Source: an uncultured Eubacteriales bacterium
Lineage (GTDB): Bacteria > Bacillota > Clostridia > Oscillospirales > Oscillospiraceae
DNA: 26,382 nt
Assembly: GCA_900546415.1 (NCBI GenBank)
Contig: URCY01000022.1
Location: 1 to 26,382 of the forward strand
Direction of reading: 5' to 3'
Shown: in pieces, positions 7,634 through 14,733 of the stretch
Layout: every line of letters starts with the position of its first letter
Position numbering within the stretch: position 1 is the first letter of the stretch
Translations under genes and position numbers: made by a program
The notes under the pieces: model-generated
What the model saw: only the letters and a program-made list of their open reading frames with translations
Told to the model about the DNA's origin: nothing
Database searches by the model: none

Positions 7634-8242
7634 ATGAATATGGAACCCAATATCTCCGCATGTTCGCCCGAAATCGAGCCGAAGGAAAACATCCTGCTCG
7701 GCGTGCTGGGCGCGATCCTGTTCTCGCTGGCCGGTGTGATCGTCTACTTCCTGCTCGATCAGCTTAACTTCATTGCCAGCATCAGCGCCGTGGTCGGCGC
7801 ATATGCCGCCGTGTTCGGCTACGGCCTGTTCACGAAGAGAAAAAATTCCAAGGCCGGCATCATTGTCGCCTCCGTCGTCACAGTCATTATGATGGTTCTG
7901 GCGGTCTATCTCTGCACGGCCTACGACCTGTACAGCCAAGTGCGGGCAGACGGCGGCACGATCACCCTGTCGACAGCTGCCGGCGATTGCCTGAAGACCA
8001 TTTTCGGAAGCAAGGATCGGCTTACGTACGGCATGTATTACTATGAGCTCGACCTCGGTGGCCTTCTCAAGGATCTGCTCCTGTCGCTGCTGTTCACCGG
8101 GCTCGGAATCTGGAGCTTTGTTCAGGCTCAAATTCAGAAAAAGAAGGCCGAGGCCGCCGCAGCGCAGCAGCCCACCAACGGTTTTCCCGGCAGCAGCCTT
8201 CCCACTGACAGCACATCTTCCGGCGACGACGAAACAAAATAA
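7634..8242 (+). CDS. small integral membrane protein, unknown function
   Basis: A 202-residue protein I do not recognise. A short polar N-terminus is followed by about four hydrophobic segments: roughly residues 20-40 (LLGVLGAILFSLAGVIVYFL), 46-65, 75-95 (IIVASVVTVIMMVLAVYL) and 142-163 (LLKDLLLSLLFTGLGIWSFV). The stretch between the last two (about 96-141) is probably extracellular or a re-entrant loop. The tail is low-complexity, rich in Ala, Gln, Ser, Thr and Pro. No cofactor-binding motif is visible. It starts 26 bases after the ferredoxin gene with an AGAGAGGAAAA ribosome site and ends before strong hairpins, so it is the last gene of this operon. It might anchor the redox pair to the membrane, but the link is positional only. 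Confidence 0.75.
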   Translation: MNMEPNISACSPEIEPKENILLGVLGAILFSLAGVIVYFLLDQLNFIASISAVVGAYAAVFGYGLFTKRKNSKAGIIVASVVTVIMMVLAVYLCTAYDLYSQVRADGGTITLSTAAGDCLKTIFGSKDRLTYGMYYYELDLGGLLKDLLLSLLFTGLGIWSFVQAQIQKKKAEAAAAQQPTNGFPGSSLPTDSTSSGDDETK

Positions 8243-8255
8243 AGTCTGATACCGA

Positions 8256-8297
8256 AAACCGGCAGCCGCAAGGTCAAAACCTTGCAGCTGCCGGTTT
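8256..8297 (+). terminator. long hairpin after the hydroxylase operon
   Basis: AAACCGGCAGC (8256-8266) pairs with 8287-8297, and GCAAGGT (8268-8274) with 8279-8285; only one C-A mismatch interrupts an 18-pair stem with a 4-base loop. No T-run follows on the plus strand, so it may work together with the next hairpin. Confidence 0.6.
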
Positions 8298-8320
8298 CAC
8301 ACGCATGGGGAACGGCACGC

Positions 8321-8355
8321 AAAAGCGAGAGGACGCAGCTCGTCCTCTCGCTTTT
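8321..8355. terminator. bidirectional terminator between the two convergent operons
   Basis: Bases 8321-8335 (AAAAGCGAGAGGACG) are perfectly complementary to 8341-8355: a 15-bp stem whose outer ends are A4 and T4, so it can terminate in both directions. It lies 79 bases past the membrane-protein stop and 7 bases past the malQ stop on the other strand. Confidence 0.85.
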
Positions 8356-8362
8356 GATCGTG

Positions 8363-9838
8363 TCAAATTCGTTCGTAAAGCTCTGCCATGCGGCGCAGAC
8401 GGGCTGCAAGCTCGTCGGTCAGAGCATTTTCGGACATGCGCCAGCTCCAGTTCTTCGTGCTGACCGTGCCCGGCTCATTCATGCGCGATTCCGCTCCGAG
8501 GCCGAGATAATCCTGCATCTGTGCGATGAAGGTATCGGCCACGCTGGCCGCGCCCGTATGCAGGATCGCATCGGCGCAGTCTGCGGCATCCTTGATGTGC
8601 AGATACTCCATGATGTAAGCAATGGTCTGCGCAGGCGCACCCGCAAGCCACTGAGCCAGCGTCTCATTGTCATGCGTGCCGGTGTAGCAGATGCAGTTGC
8701 GCGGATAGCGATGCGGCAGATAGTTGCTCGGCTCACGCGCATCGAAGGCAAACTCGAGCACCTTCATACCCGGGAAGCCCGAATTCTGCTGCAAGCGGAT
8801 GACCTCCTCGGTCAGGAAGCCAAGATCCTCGGCAATCAGGCGCAGCTCCGGGAAGGTCTCCTTGAGCGCACGAATGAAGTCTTCGCCGGGGCCTTTGACC
8901 CAGTGGCCGTTCCGTGCAGTCGGCTCGCCATAGGGCACTGCCCAGTAGCTCTCCAGGCCGCGGAAGTGGTCGATACGGATCACGTCAAACAGGCGCGACG
9001 CGGCACGGATGCGCTCCTTCCACCAGGCGTAGCCGTCCTGACGCATCCGATCCCAGTCATAGAGCGGATTTCCCCAGAGCTGGCCATCCTGCGCGAAATA
9101 ATCGGGCGGGCAGCCGGCCACACCGGTCGGCGTTCCGGTCTCGTCGAGCTGGAACAGCGACGGATTCGACCAGACATCGCAGGAATCATAGGGCACATAG
9201 ATCGGCAGGTCACCGATGATCTCGATTCCCTGCTCGTGGACGTAGCTTCTCAGTCGCTCCCACTGCTGATAGAACAGGTATTGCAGGTAGGAAAAGAACC
9301 GACAATCCTCCGCAAGCGTGATGCCATAGGTCTCCAGTGCGCCCGGTCGGCGCAGGCGAACCTCCTCCGGCCAGGACTCCCAAGAGCGCATATCATTGGC
9401 ACGCTTGAGCGCCATATACATGGCATAGTCCTCGACCCACGGGTTTGCCTCGCAGAACTCGCGCAGCGCGTCGGCGTCACGGTCGCGGCCGCGCTCATAG
9501 GCCTTGTAGAGCAGGTCAAAGCGCACCGAGAACTGGAAGCCGTAATCCACGCGTTCGCTGTGGGACGCCCAGTCGATCGCTTCGACCTCCTCCTGCTTGA
9601 GCAGGCCGTCCCCGATCAGCGTGTCAAGGTCAATAAAATACGGGTTTCCGGCGCAGGTGCTGAACGACTGGTACGGGCTGTCGCCGTAGCTGGTCGGGCC
9701 GATCGGCAAGATCTGCCAATAATGCTGACCGGAGGCCTTCAGAAAATCCGCAAATTGGTACGCTGCCTTTCCCATGGAGCCGATGCCATAGGGCGACGGC
9801 AGAGAGGAAATATGCATCAAAATACCGGAACATCTCAT
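8363..9838 (-). CDS. malQ: 4-alpha-glucanotransferase (amylomaltase, GH77)
   Basis: A 491-residue MalQ, which moves maltosyl and longer glucan units between alpha-1,4-glucans and releases glucose, for cytoplasmic use of imported maltodextrins. The N-terminus shows the GH77 pattern GILMHISSLPSPYGIGSMG and LPIGPTSYGDSPYQS (about residues 44-58). The catalytic residues are in place: nucleophile Asp290 in RIDHFRG, acid/base Glu337 in IAEDLG, and transition-state Asp390 in GTHDNETL, with spacing like Thermus amylomaltase. The ATG at 9838 is chosen because AAAGG stands upstream; a GTG four codons earlier is in frame but would overlap that site. It is the last gene of the sugar operon, 20 bases after the LacI-type gene, and its function supports alpha-glucans as the transported sugar. 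Confidence 0.96.
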   Translation of the reverse strand: MRCSGILMHISSLPSPYGIGSMGKAAYQFADFLKASGQHYWQILPIGPTSYGDSPYQSFSTCAGNPYFIDLDTLIGDGLLKQEEVEAIDWASHSERVDYGFQFSVRFDLLYKAYERGRDRDADALREFCEANPWVEDYAMYMALKRANDMRSWESWPEEVRLRRPGALETYGITLAEDCRFFSYLQYLFYQQWERLRSYVHEQGIEIIGDLPIYVPYDSCDVWSNPSLFQLDETGTPTGVAGCPPDYFAQDGQLWGNPLYDWDRMRQDGYAWWKERIRAASRLFDVIRIDHFRGLESYWAVPYGEPTARNGHWVKGPGEDFIRALKETFPELRLIAEDLGFLTEEVIRLQQNSGFPGMKVLEFAFDAREPSNYLPHRYPRNCICYTGTHDNETLAQWLAGAPAQTIAYIMEYLHIKDAADCADAILHTGAASVADTFIAQMQDYLGLGAESRMNEPGTVSTKNWSWRMSENALTDELAARLRRMAELYERI

Positions 9839-9858
9839 AGTTGTAAACACACCTTTTA

Positions 9859-10860
9859 TCAGATTGCTGGGATCACGCTCTCGCGCAGGTCCATGGTAAA
9901 CGGAACATTTTCGTGTCGGGAGCGGACGCCCTTCTCAATGTTTTCCACGAGGAATTTCGCCGCGCGGTCGGCCAGAAGCTCCACGGACTGGTGTACGGTG
10001 GTGAGCTTCGGCAGAAAATAGCTGCCGATTTGCAGGCCGTCGAAGCCGAGCACGGAAATATCCTCAGGCACACGCAGCCCGACGTCGCGCAGCGCTCGGA
10101 TCGCGCCGATCGCCATCACGTCCGCCATGGCGAAGACGGCCGTAATGTCCGCCTTCTGGAGCAGAAGCTCCTGCATGGCCTGATAGCCGCCGTCATAAGA
10201 ATACAGATTGCGGCCATAGGCGACCTCGGAGGCGATCCCTGCGCGATGCATCGCGTTGCGGCTGCCCTGCAGCCGCATCCGAGAGGTATCGGAGCATTCC
10301 GGGTCGCCGCCGATGATGCCGATCCTCCGGTGTCCCTGCGCGATCAGGTAGCTCACGGCGTCATCGGCCGCTGCCGTGTCGTCGGTGAACACACTTGAAA
10401 GATTTGGAAACGGCAGCTCGGAGGCATTGTCCGTCAGTAAAACCGCAGGAATCGTGATCTGCGCAAAATCCGGCTCAAAATTGTCGCAGTTTCCGCCGAG
10501 GAACAGCAGTCCCAACGGCTTTTTTTCGGCGCATAGGTGGATCGCACGGCGCACCTCGTTTTCGCCTTCGTCAAAATAGTCCAGAAGCAGCGTATAGCGC
10601 GTGTTCAGAAAATACTGCTGCAAGCGCTCAATGAGCGAGGCAAACAGCTCGTTCTTCCGGCCCTTGACGAGCACGAGAATGCTGTCTCCCCTGCGTCGCT
10701 TCAAATTTTTGGCATTTTCGTTTCGCTCAAAGCCGAATCGATCGACCGCCGCGGTCACTTCTCGACGCGCCTTCTCGCTCACATTCGGGTGATGGTTCAG
10801 GACGCGCGAGATCGTGCCGACGGAATAACCGGTTTCTCTGGCAAGATCCTTGATCGTCAT
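9859..10860 (-). CDS. LacI-family transcriptional regulator
   Basis: A 333-residue LacI/GalR-type regulator. Residues 1-60 are the helix-turn-helix and hinge (TIKDLARETGYSVGTISRVLNHHPNVSEKAR...), followed by a periplasmic-binding-protein-like sugar domain ending in VPEDISVLGFDGL and LTTVHQSVELLADRA, both usual for the family. It begins two bases after the permease stop codon; its ribosome site (AAGGG) lies inside the permease gene, so translation is coupled. Its place inside an alpha-glucan uptake operon suggests that it controls this operon in response to an imported sugar. The paired palindromes at 14600-14615 and 14642-14657 are the likely operators (inference). Confidence 0.93.
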   Translation of the reverse strand: MTIKDLARETGYSVGTISRVLNHHPNVSEKARREVTAAVDRFGFERNENAKNLKRRRGDSILVLVKGRKNELFASLIERLQQYFLNTRYTLLLDYFDEGENEVRRAIHLCAEKKPLGLLFLGGNCDNFEPDFAQITIPAVLLTDNASELPFPNLSSVFTDDTAAADDAVSYLIAQGHRRIGIIGGDPECSDTSRMRLQGSRNAMHRAGIASEVAYGRNLYSYDGGYQAMQELLLQKADITAVFAMADVMAIGAIRALRDVGLRVPEDISVLGFDGLQIGSYFLPKLTTVHQSVELLADRAAKFLVENIEKGVRSRHENVPFTMDLRESVIPAI

Positions 10861-10862
10861 GA

Positions 10863-11717
10863 TTAGCCCTTCACCGCTCCGGCCGCAACGCCCTTGATGA
10901 TGTACTTCTGGCAGAACAGATAAACAATGATGATCGGCAGGATGCTGAAGACCATGACCGCCATGGTCGCGCCGAGGTCGACTGTGCCGTAGCTTCCCTG
11001 CAAATACTGCACATGGATCGGGATGGTCTTATACTTGTTGATGTCGAGCACAAGGTACGGCAGGAGATAGTCGTTCCAGACCCACATCGTCTCGAGGATG
11101 CCAACGGAGATCAGCGTCGGGCGAAGCATCGGCAACACGACGGAGAAGAAGGTGCGCAGCGGTCCGCAGCCGTCGATGGCTGCGGCCTCCTCGATCTCGA
11201 GCGGCAGACTCTTGACGAAGCCGGAGAACATGAAGATCGCAAGGCCCGCGCCAAAGCCGAGGTAGATGATGGGGATCGCCCAAGGCGTGTTGAGCTTGAG
11301 GTCGGTCGAAACGGTGACCAGCGGGAACATGACCATCTGGAAGGGCACGATCATGGAGAACACGCAGGCGAAATAGAACACCTTTGTGAACTTGCTGCCG
11401 ACGCGGGAGATATACCACGCGGCCATGGAGGTGCAGACGAGGATCAGCGCCACGGAGACGACCGTGATGAGCAGGCTGTAAAGCATGGACTTGTAGATCG
11501 GATAGTTGCCGAAGGTCACGCCCTTGACGTAGTTATCCGTGCCAACAAAGGTCTCGCCGTTCGGCAGGGCGAAGGTCTGCTGGTTGATGGAGGAATTTGT
11601 CTTGAAAGAGTTGATAAAAACCTCGATGATCGGAATGATATAGATCAGGCAGACGATGGCGAAAAGAACCGTCAGGATGATGCCGCCGACGTCGCGCTTT
11701 TTCAGGCTCTTGTTCAC
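10863..11717 (-). CDS. ABC sugar permease, MalG type
   Basis: A 284-residue inner-membrane permease of the CUT1 carbohydrate family. About six membrane segments are visible, starting with residues 11-32 (GIILTVLFAIVCLIYIIPIIEV), and the ATPase-docking EAA loop EIEEAAAIDGCGPLRTFF is at about residues 174-191. The start is a GTG at 11717, preceded by AAGGAGG; the open frame further upstream is the tail region of the preceding permease gene. The GTG overlaps the TGA of that gene (GTGA), a sign of translational coupling. It forms a heterodimer with the MalF-type partner. Confidence 0.94.
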   Translation of the reverse strand: MNKSLKKRDVGGIILTVLFAIVCLIYIIPIIEVFINSFKTNSSINQQTFALPNGETFVGTDNYVKGVTFGNYPIYKSMLYSLLITVVSVALILVCTSMAAWYISRVGSKFTKVFYFACVFSMIVPFQMVMFPLVTVSTDLKLNTPWAIPIIYLGFGAGLAIFMFSGFVKSLPLEIEEAAAIDGCGPLRTFFSVVLPMLRPTLISVGILETMWVWNDYLLPYLVLDINKYKTIPIHVQYLQGSYGTVDLGATMAVMVFSILPIIIVYLFCQKYIIKGVAAGAVKG

Positions 11718-13042
11718 TGCTGTACCTCCTTCCGACGGGTAGCGACAAGCTGCGCAATGGCCATCACCGCAACAAGCACGAAGAACACGACCGCCTCGGC
11801 CTGCGCTGTGCCGCGCCACTTATTGTTGATCTTGTTCGTGTTGAAAATGTGCAGAGCAAGCATTTCCGTTTTCAGGATCATCGTGCCGGGGACATTCGGA
11901 GAGCCGCCGGTCAACGCAAGGTTCTGATCGAAAAGCTTGAAGGAATTCGTAAGCGTCAGGAAAAAGCAAATCGTGATCGACGGCATGACGTTCGGGATCG
12001 TCACACGCCAGAGCGTCTGCCAACGGTTTGCGCCGTCGATCTTCGCGGCCTCAAGCATGTCCTCCGGGACAGCCTGAAGGCCTGCAATGTATATAATCAT
12101 CATATAGCCGATCTGCTGCCACGCGACGAGGATCACAAGACCCCAGAAGCCGTAGGTGCTGTTGGTCAGCATGGGCTGCTTTCCGGCAGCAGACAGAATG
12201 GCATCAAAAATCAGTTTCCAAATGTAGCCGAGCACGATGCCGCCGATCAGGTTCGGCATAAAGAACACCGTGCGGAAGAGATTCGCGCCGCGGATCTTCT
12301 GCGTCAGCGCATAGGCCAGCGCAAAGGAAAACACGTTGATGATGATAATGGAAACCAGCGCATACAGAGCAGTGAAGCCGAATGCATGGCGGAATCCGGC
12401 GTCAGAGAACGCCTTGAAATAATTGCGGATGCCGCTGTAATGATAGTCGACCGGAGAGGTGAACGTGCAGAACGAGCGGTAAAGTCCGAGCAGGAAGGGA
12501 TAGACAAAGCCGATGATAAACGCGATCAGCGTCGGCAGAATGAAGATTGCGAAGCAGCGCTGGATCGGCCGCCGAAGCAGACGGCTGTTGAGCGCGCCGT
12601 TGCTCGAGGCTGGAACCAAAAAGGTCATTTTGCAATAGTGGCTGAAGGCCTTACGGTCGCGTGCGATCAGCAGCGCGCCGAGCGCGAGGCAGACAACCGC
12701 GATCGGAACAAAGATCCAGCCGATGTTGAGCGAGCCGGCATAGATGCTCTGCGCCGCCGTCAGCCGAAGGGTCGCAAAAATTCCGAAAAAGACGCCGATC
12801 ATTGCCAGCGTCGCGCCGAGCATTCCGAGCTTGCAGCGCTTCCAGCGGCGATGGCTGGCCAGCACAAACACGACGCCGACCACGAAAATGATCGTGGCAA
12901 GAATCAGCAGCATGCCGCCGGCGTTAGACAGCTCCGAGTCAAAGAGCTGCGCGTAGGGTAAATCCTGCAAATAGCAGGTCAGCAGCACATGAACTGCCAT
13001 TCCGACCCCTCCGAGGATCAGAATCAATCCAATCAAGCCCAT
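11714..13042 (-). CDS. ABC sugar permease, MalF type, with four-helix N-terminal extension
   Basis: A 442-residue permease. The transporter core begins near residue 163 (PIQRCFAIFILPTLIAFIIGFVYPFLLGLYRSF) and carries the EAA loop EAAKIDGANRWQTLWRVTIPN at about 331-351. Before it lies an extension of about 160 residues with roughly four more hydrophobic segments (about 1-22, 42-62, 73-93 and 106-126). Typical MalF-like permeases of Gram-positive bacteria have about 290-300 residues; E. coli MalF has a shorter two-helix extension plus a periplasmic loop. The ATG at 13042 follows GAGGAGGG. It is 144 bases downstream of the binding-protein gene, with a terminator hairpin in between. Partner: the MalG-type protein. 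Confidence 0.93.
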   Translation of the reverse strand: MGLIGLILILGGVGMAVHVLLTCYLQDLPYAQLFDSELSNAGGMLLILATIIFVVGVVFVLASHRRWKRCKLGMLGATLAMIGVFFGIFATLRLTAAQSIYAGSLNIGWIFVPIAVVCLALGALLIARDRKAFSHYCKMTFLVPASSNGALNSRLLRRPIQRCFAIFILPTLIAFIIGFVYPFLLGLYRSFCTFTSPVDYHYSGIRNYFKAFSDAGFRHAFGFTALYALVSIIIINVFSFALAYALTQKIRGANLFRTVFFMPNLIGGIVLGYIWKLIFDAILSAAGKQPMLTNSTYGFWGLVILVAWQQIGYMMIIYIAGLQAVPEDMLEAAKIDGANRWQTLWRVTIPNVMPSITICFFLTLTNSFKLFDQNLALTGGSPNVPGTMILKTEMLALHIFNTNKINNKWRGTAQAEAVVFFVLVAVMAIAQLVATRRKEVQQ

Positions 13043-13113
13043 AAAATGCCCTCCTCTTTATATGCGTGGGAAAATATGCACAGAAACTATGCGCGGGGAA
13101 GCTGCGTGAAATT

Positions 13114-13148
13114 AAAAAACGGAGGACGGGCTGTCTGCCCGCCCTCCG
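13114..13148 (-). terminator. intrinsic terminator between binding-protein and permease genes
   Basis: On the minus strand a 12-bp G/C-rich stem (13148-13137 with 13131-13120, one G-U pair, 5-base loop) is followed at once by six T residues (13119-13114). This is a textbook intrinsic terminator 38 bases after the binding-protein stop codon. Since no obvious promoter follows, it likely acts as a partial terminator that lowers permease relative to binding-protein expression. Confidence 0.85.
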
Positions 13149-13186
13149 CAAATCATGATTTGATTTTATTGCTCGGAGTTTACCGA

Positions 13187-14557
13187 TTAGCCGTTTTCGG
13201 CCTGATAGTTGGTTGCCCAGCCAGCCACGAAAGCGGTCTGCACGTCAGCCCACTCGCCGGAACCGGTGGAGTATGCCAGCAGCGCATCGACAACGCCCTG
13301 TCTCCAAGCGTCAACGTTCGGGGTGTAGTTGAACGCCCAAGTCACGGTGTACTTGCCTTCGGACATCAGCTTGTTGGCGTCGTTGAAGAACACGTTGTCG
13401 GATTCCTTCGCGTTCTTGAACGGGATCGGGCCAAACTCGGCCGCCATCATCGTGGTGCCTTCCTCGGAGGTGACGACCCACTTCAGGAAGTCGAGGGTAG
13501 CCTTCTGGTCTTCGGCGGAAGCCTTGGAGTTCACAGCCCAGCAGTTCTCGGTGCCGCAGGCCAGACCTTCGTTCTCTTCGCCGTCAACGCCGATGTAGAT
13601 GGGGATCATAGCCAGATCGTCGGGGTTCATCGCGAACTTGTCCGCAGCGGTCAGGTTGCTGAATTCCCAAGTGCCGTTCTGATAGAAGACAGCCTTGCCT
13701 TCGCCGAACTCGGCCTCGGACTCGTCGCCGGTCTTAGCAGCCAGCTCGGAGGGCTCGCAGGTCGCGTTGTTGATGTACAGATCCCAGACGTTCTTGTAGT
13801 TGTCGAGATACGTGCCCTTGATCGTGTCGGGCTTTTCGGTGATGCCGTCGTCGCGGAACTCATAGTACAGCGGCATGTTGGCAAGGTGGCCGGAGAAGCG
13901 CCAGCTCGAAGAGCCGTCCAGACCGGCGGAGGTGAAAGCGGAGAAGCCAAGCTCGTCCTTGCGGGCGGTGATGTCCTCGGCAACGGCCTTCAGGGTGTCA
14001 AAGCTGGTGATCTCGTCAATGGAGTGACCGGCCTGCTCCAGCAGAGCCTTGTTGACGATGATGCCGAACGCCTCGTAGCAATAGCCGGCGCAGTAGGTGT
14101 TGCCGTCCTCGCCCTTGATGTTGAAGTCCTCGGTGGTCATCTCGTTGAGGAAATCGGTGCCGTCGAGCGGCAGGCAGTATTCCTGCCAGGTGTCCAGGCC
14201 GGACTTGTTGCCGCACTGGAACAGGGTGGGAGCGCTGTCCTTCGCCATTTCGGCGGTGAGGGTCTCGCTGTAGGTGCCGGAAGCTGCGGTGACGACCTTG
14301 ACGGGCACGCCGGTCAGCTCGGTGTACTTAGCAGCCAGTTCCTGCCAGGCAGCGTCTGCTTCGGGCTTGAAGTTCAGGTAGTAGACCTGACCCTCGGCAG
14401 CCGGGGTAGCGGTTTCGTCGGATGCGTCCGGAGCGGCCGTGGTGGTAGCGTCGGCCTTCGGAGCTTCGGTGGTGGTTTCTGCATTGTCCTTGGAGCAGCC
14501 AGCGAACAGGCAGGCGACCATGGACAGAGCAAGCAGAAGCGCGATGAGTTTCTTCAT
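13187..14557 (-). CDS. carbohydrate ABC transporter substrate-binding lipoprotein
   Basis: A 456-residue family 1 extracellular solute-binding protein. The start at 14557 gives a lipoprotein signal (MKKLIALLLALSMVACLFAGC, lipid-attachment Cys21) behind AGGAGG; a TTG two codons earlier is unlikely. A Thr/Ala/Glu-rich linker (about 25-60) tethers the domain to the membrane. The mature part begins VYYLNFKPEADAAWQELAAKYTELTGVPVKVVTAASGTYSE, and GKAVFYQNGTWEF near residues 298-310 is typical of MalE-like proteins. It captures the sugar outside the cell and hands it to the two permeases encoded downstream. MalQ in the operon points to maltodextrins or alpha-glucosides; the exact ligand cannot be read from sequence. 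Confidence 0.95.
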   Translation of the reverse strand: MKKLIALLLALSMVACLFAGCSKDNAETTTEAPKADATTTAAPDASDETATPAAEGQVYYLNFKPEADAAWQELAAKYTELTGVPVKVVTAASGTYSETLTAEMAKDSAPTLFQCGNKSGLDTWQEYCLPLDGTDFLNEMTTEDFNIKGEDGNTYCAGYCYEAFGIIVNKALLEQAGHSIDEITSFDTLKAVAEDITARKDELGFSAFTSAGLDGSSSWRFSGHLANMPLYYEFRDDGITEKPDTIKGTYLDNYKNVWDLYINNATCEPSELAAKTGDESEAEFGEGKAVFYQNGTWEFSNLTAADKFAMNPDDLAMIPIYIGVDGEENEGLACGTENCWAVNSKASAEDQKATLDFLKWVVTSEEGTTMMAAEFGPIPFKNAKESDNVFFNDANKLMSEGKYTVTWAFNYTPNVDAWRQGVVDALLAYSTGSGEWADVQTAFVAGWATNYQAENG

Positions 14558-14599
14558 TTCCAATTCCTCCTAGTATAATTTGGGGTTTGCGATTTGTTG

Positions 14600-14615
14600 T
14601 TGGAATCGTTTCCAA
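14600..14615. promoter_or_regulatory. operator O2, LacI/CcpA-type palindrome
   Basis: TTGGAATCGTTTCCAA is a 16-bp palindrome with one asymmetric pair, placed just downstream of the expected transcription start of the binding-protein gene. It fits both a LacI-family operator with central CG and the CcpA cre consensus. Its centre is 42 bp from that of O1. Confidence 0.8.
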
Positions 14616-14628
14616 TTCCCTATAATCA

Positions 14629-14657
14629 AGTATATACTCTTTTGGAAACGTTTTCAA
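14629..14657 (-). promoter_or_regulatory. promoter of the sugar-uptake operon
   Basis: Minus strand TTGAAA (14657-14652), 17-base spacer, TATACT (14634-14629). The -35 box lies inside operator O1 and transcription would begin about seven bases before O2, so protein bound at either site should block RNA polymerase. Confidence 0.8.
14642..14657. promoter_or_regulatory. operator O1, LacI/CcpA-type palindrome
   Basis: TTGGAAACGTTTTCAA is a near-perfect palindrome with central CG that covers the -35 box. It differs from O2 at two positions. The likely binder is the LacI-type protein encoded at 9859-10860, or CcpA. Confidence 0.8.
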
Positions 14658-14673
14658 TCGTTTTTTCAACTCC

Positions 14674-14709
14674 GCGGTGCATTTCGTATGTTCGCACAAA
14701 ATGCACCGC
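14674..14709. other. 11-bp hairpin between ATPase and binding-protein genes
   Basis: GCGGTGCATTT (14674-14684) pairs perfectly with 14699-14709 over a 14-base loop, 25 bases past the ATPase stop on the minus strand. No T-run follows it in that direction, so it may be a weak terminator or an mRNA-stabilising end structure. Confidence 0.5.
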
Positions 14710-14733
14710 TAGACGTTGTGCATTTTGCCAGAA

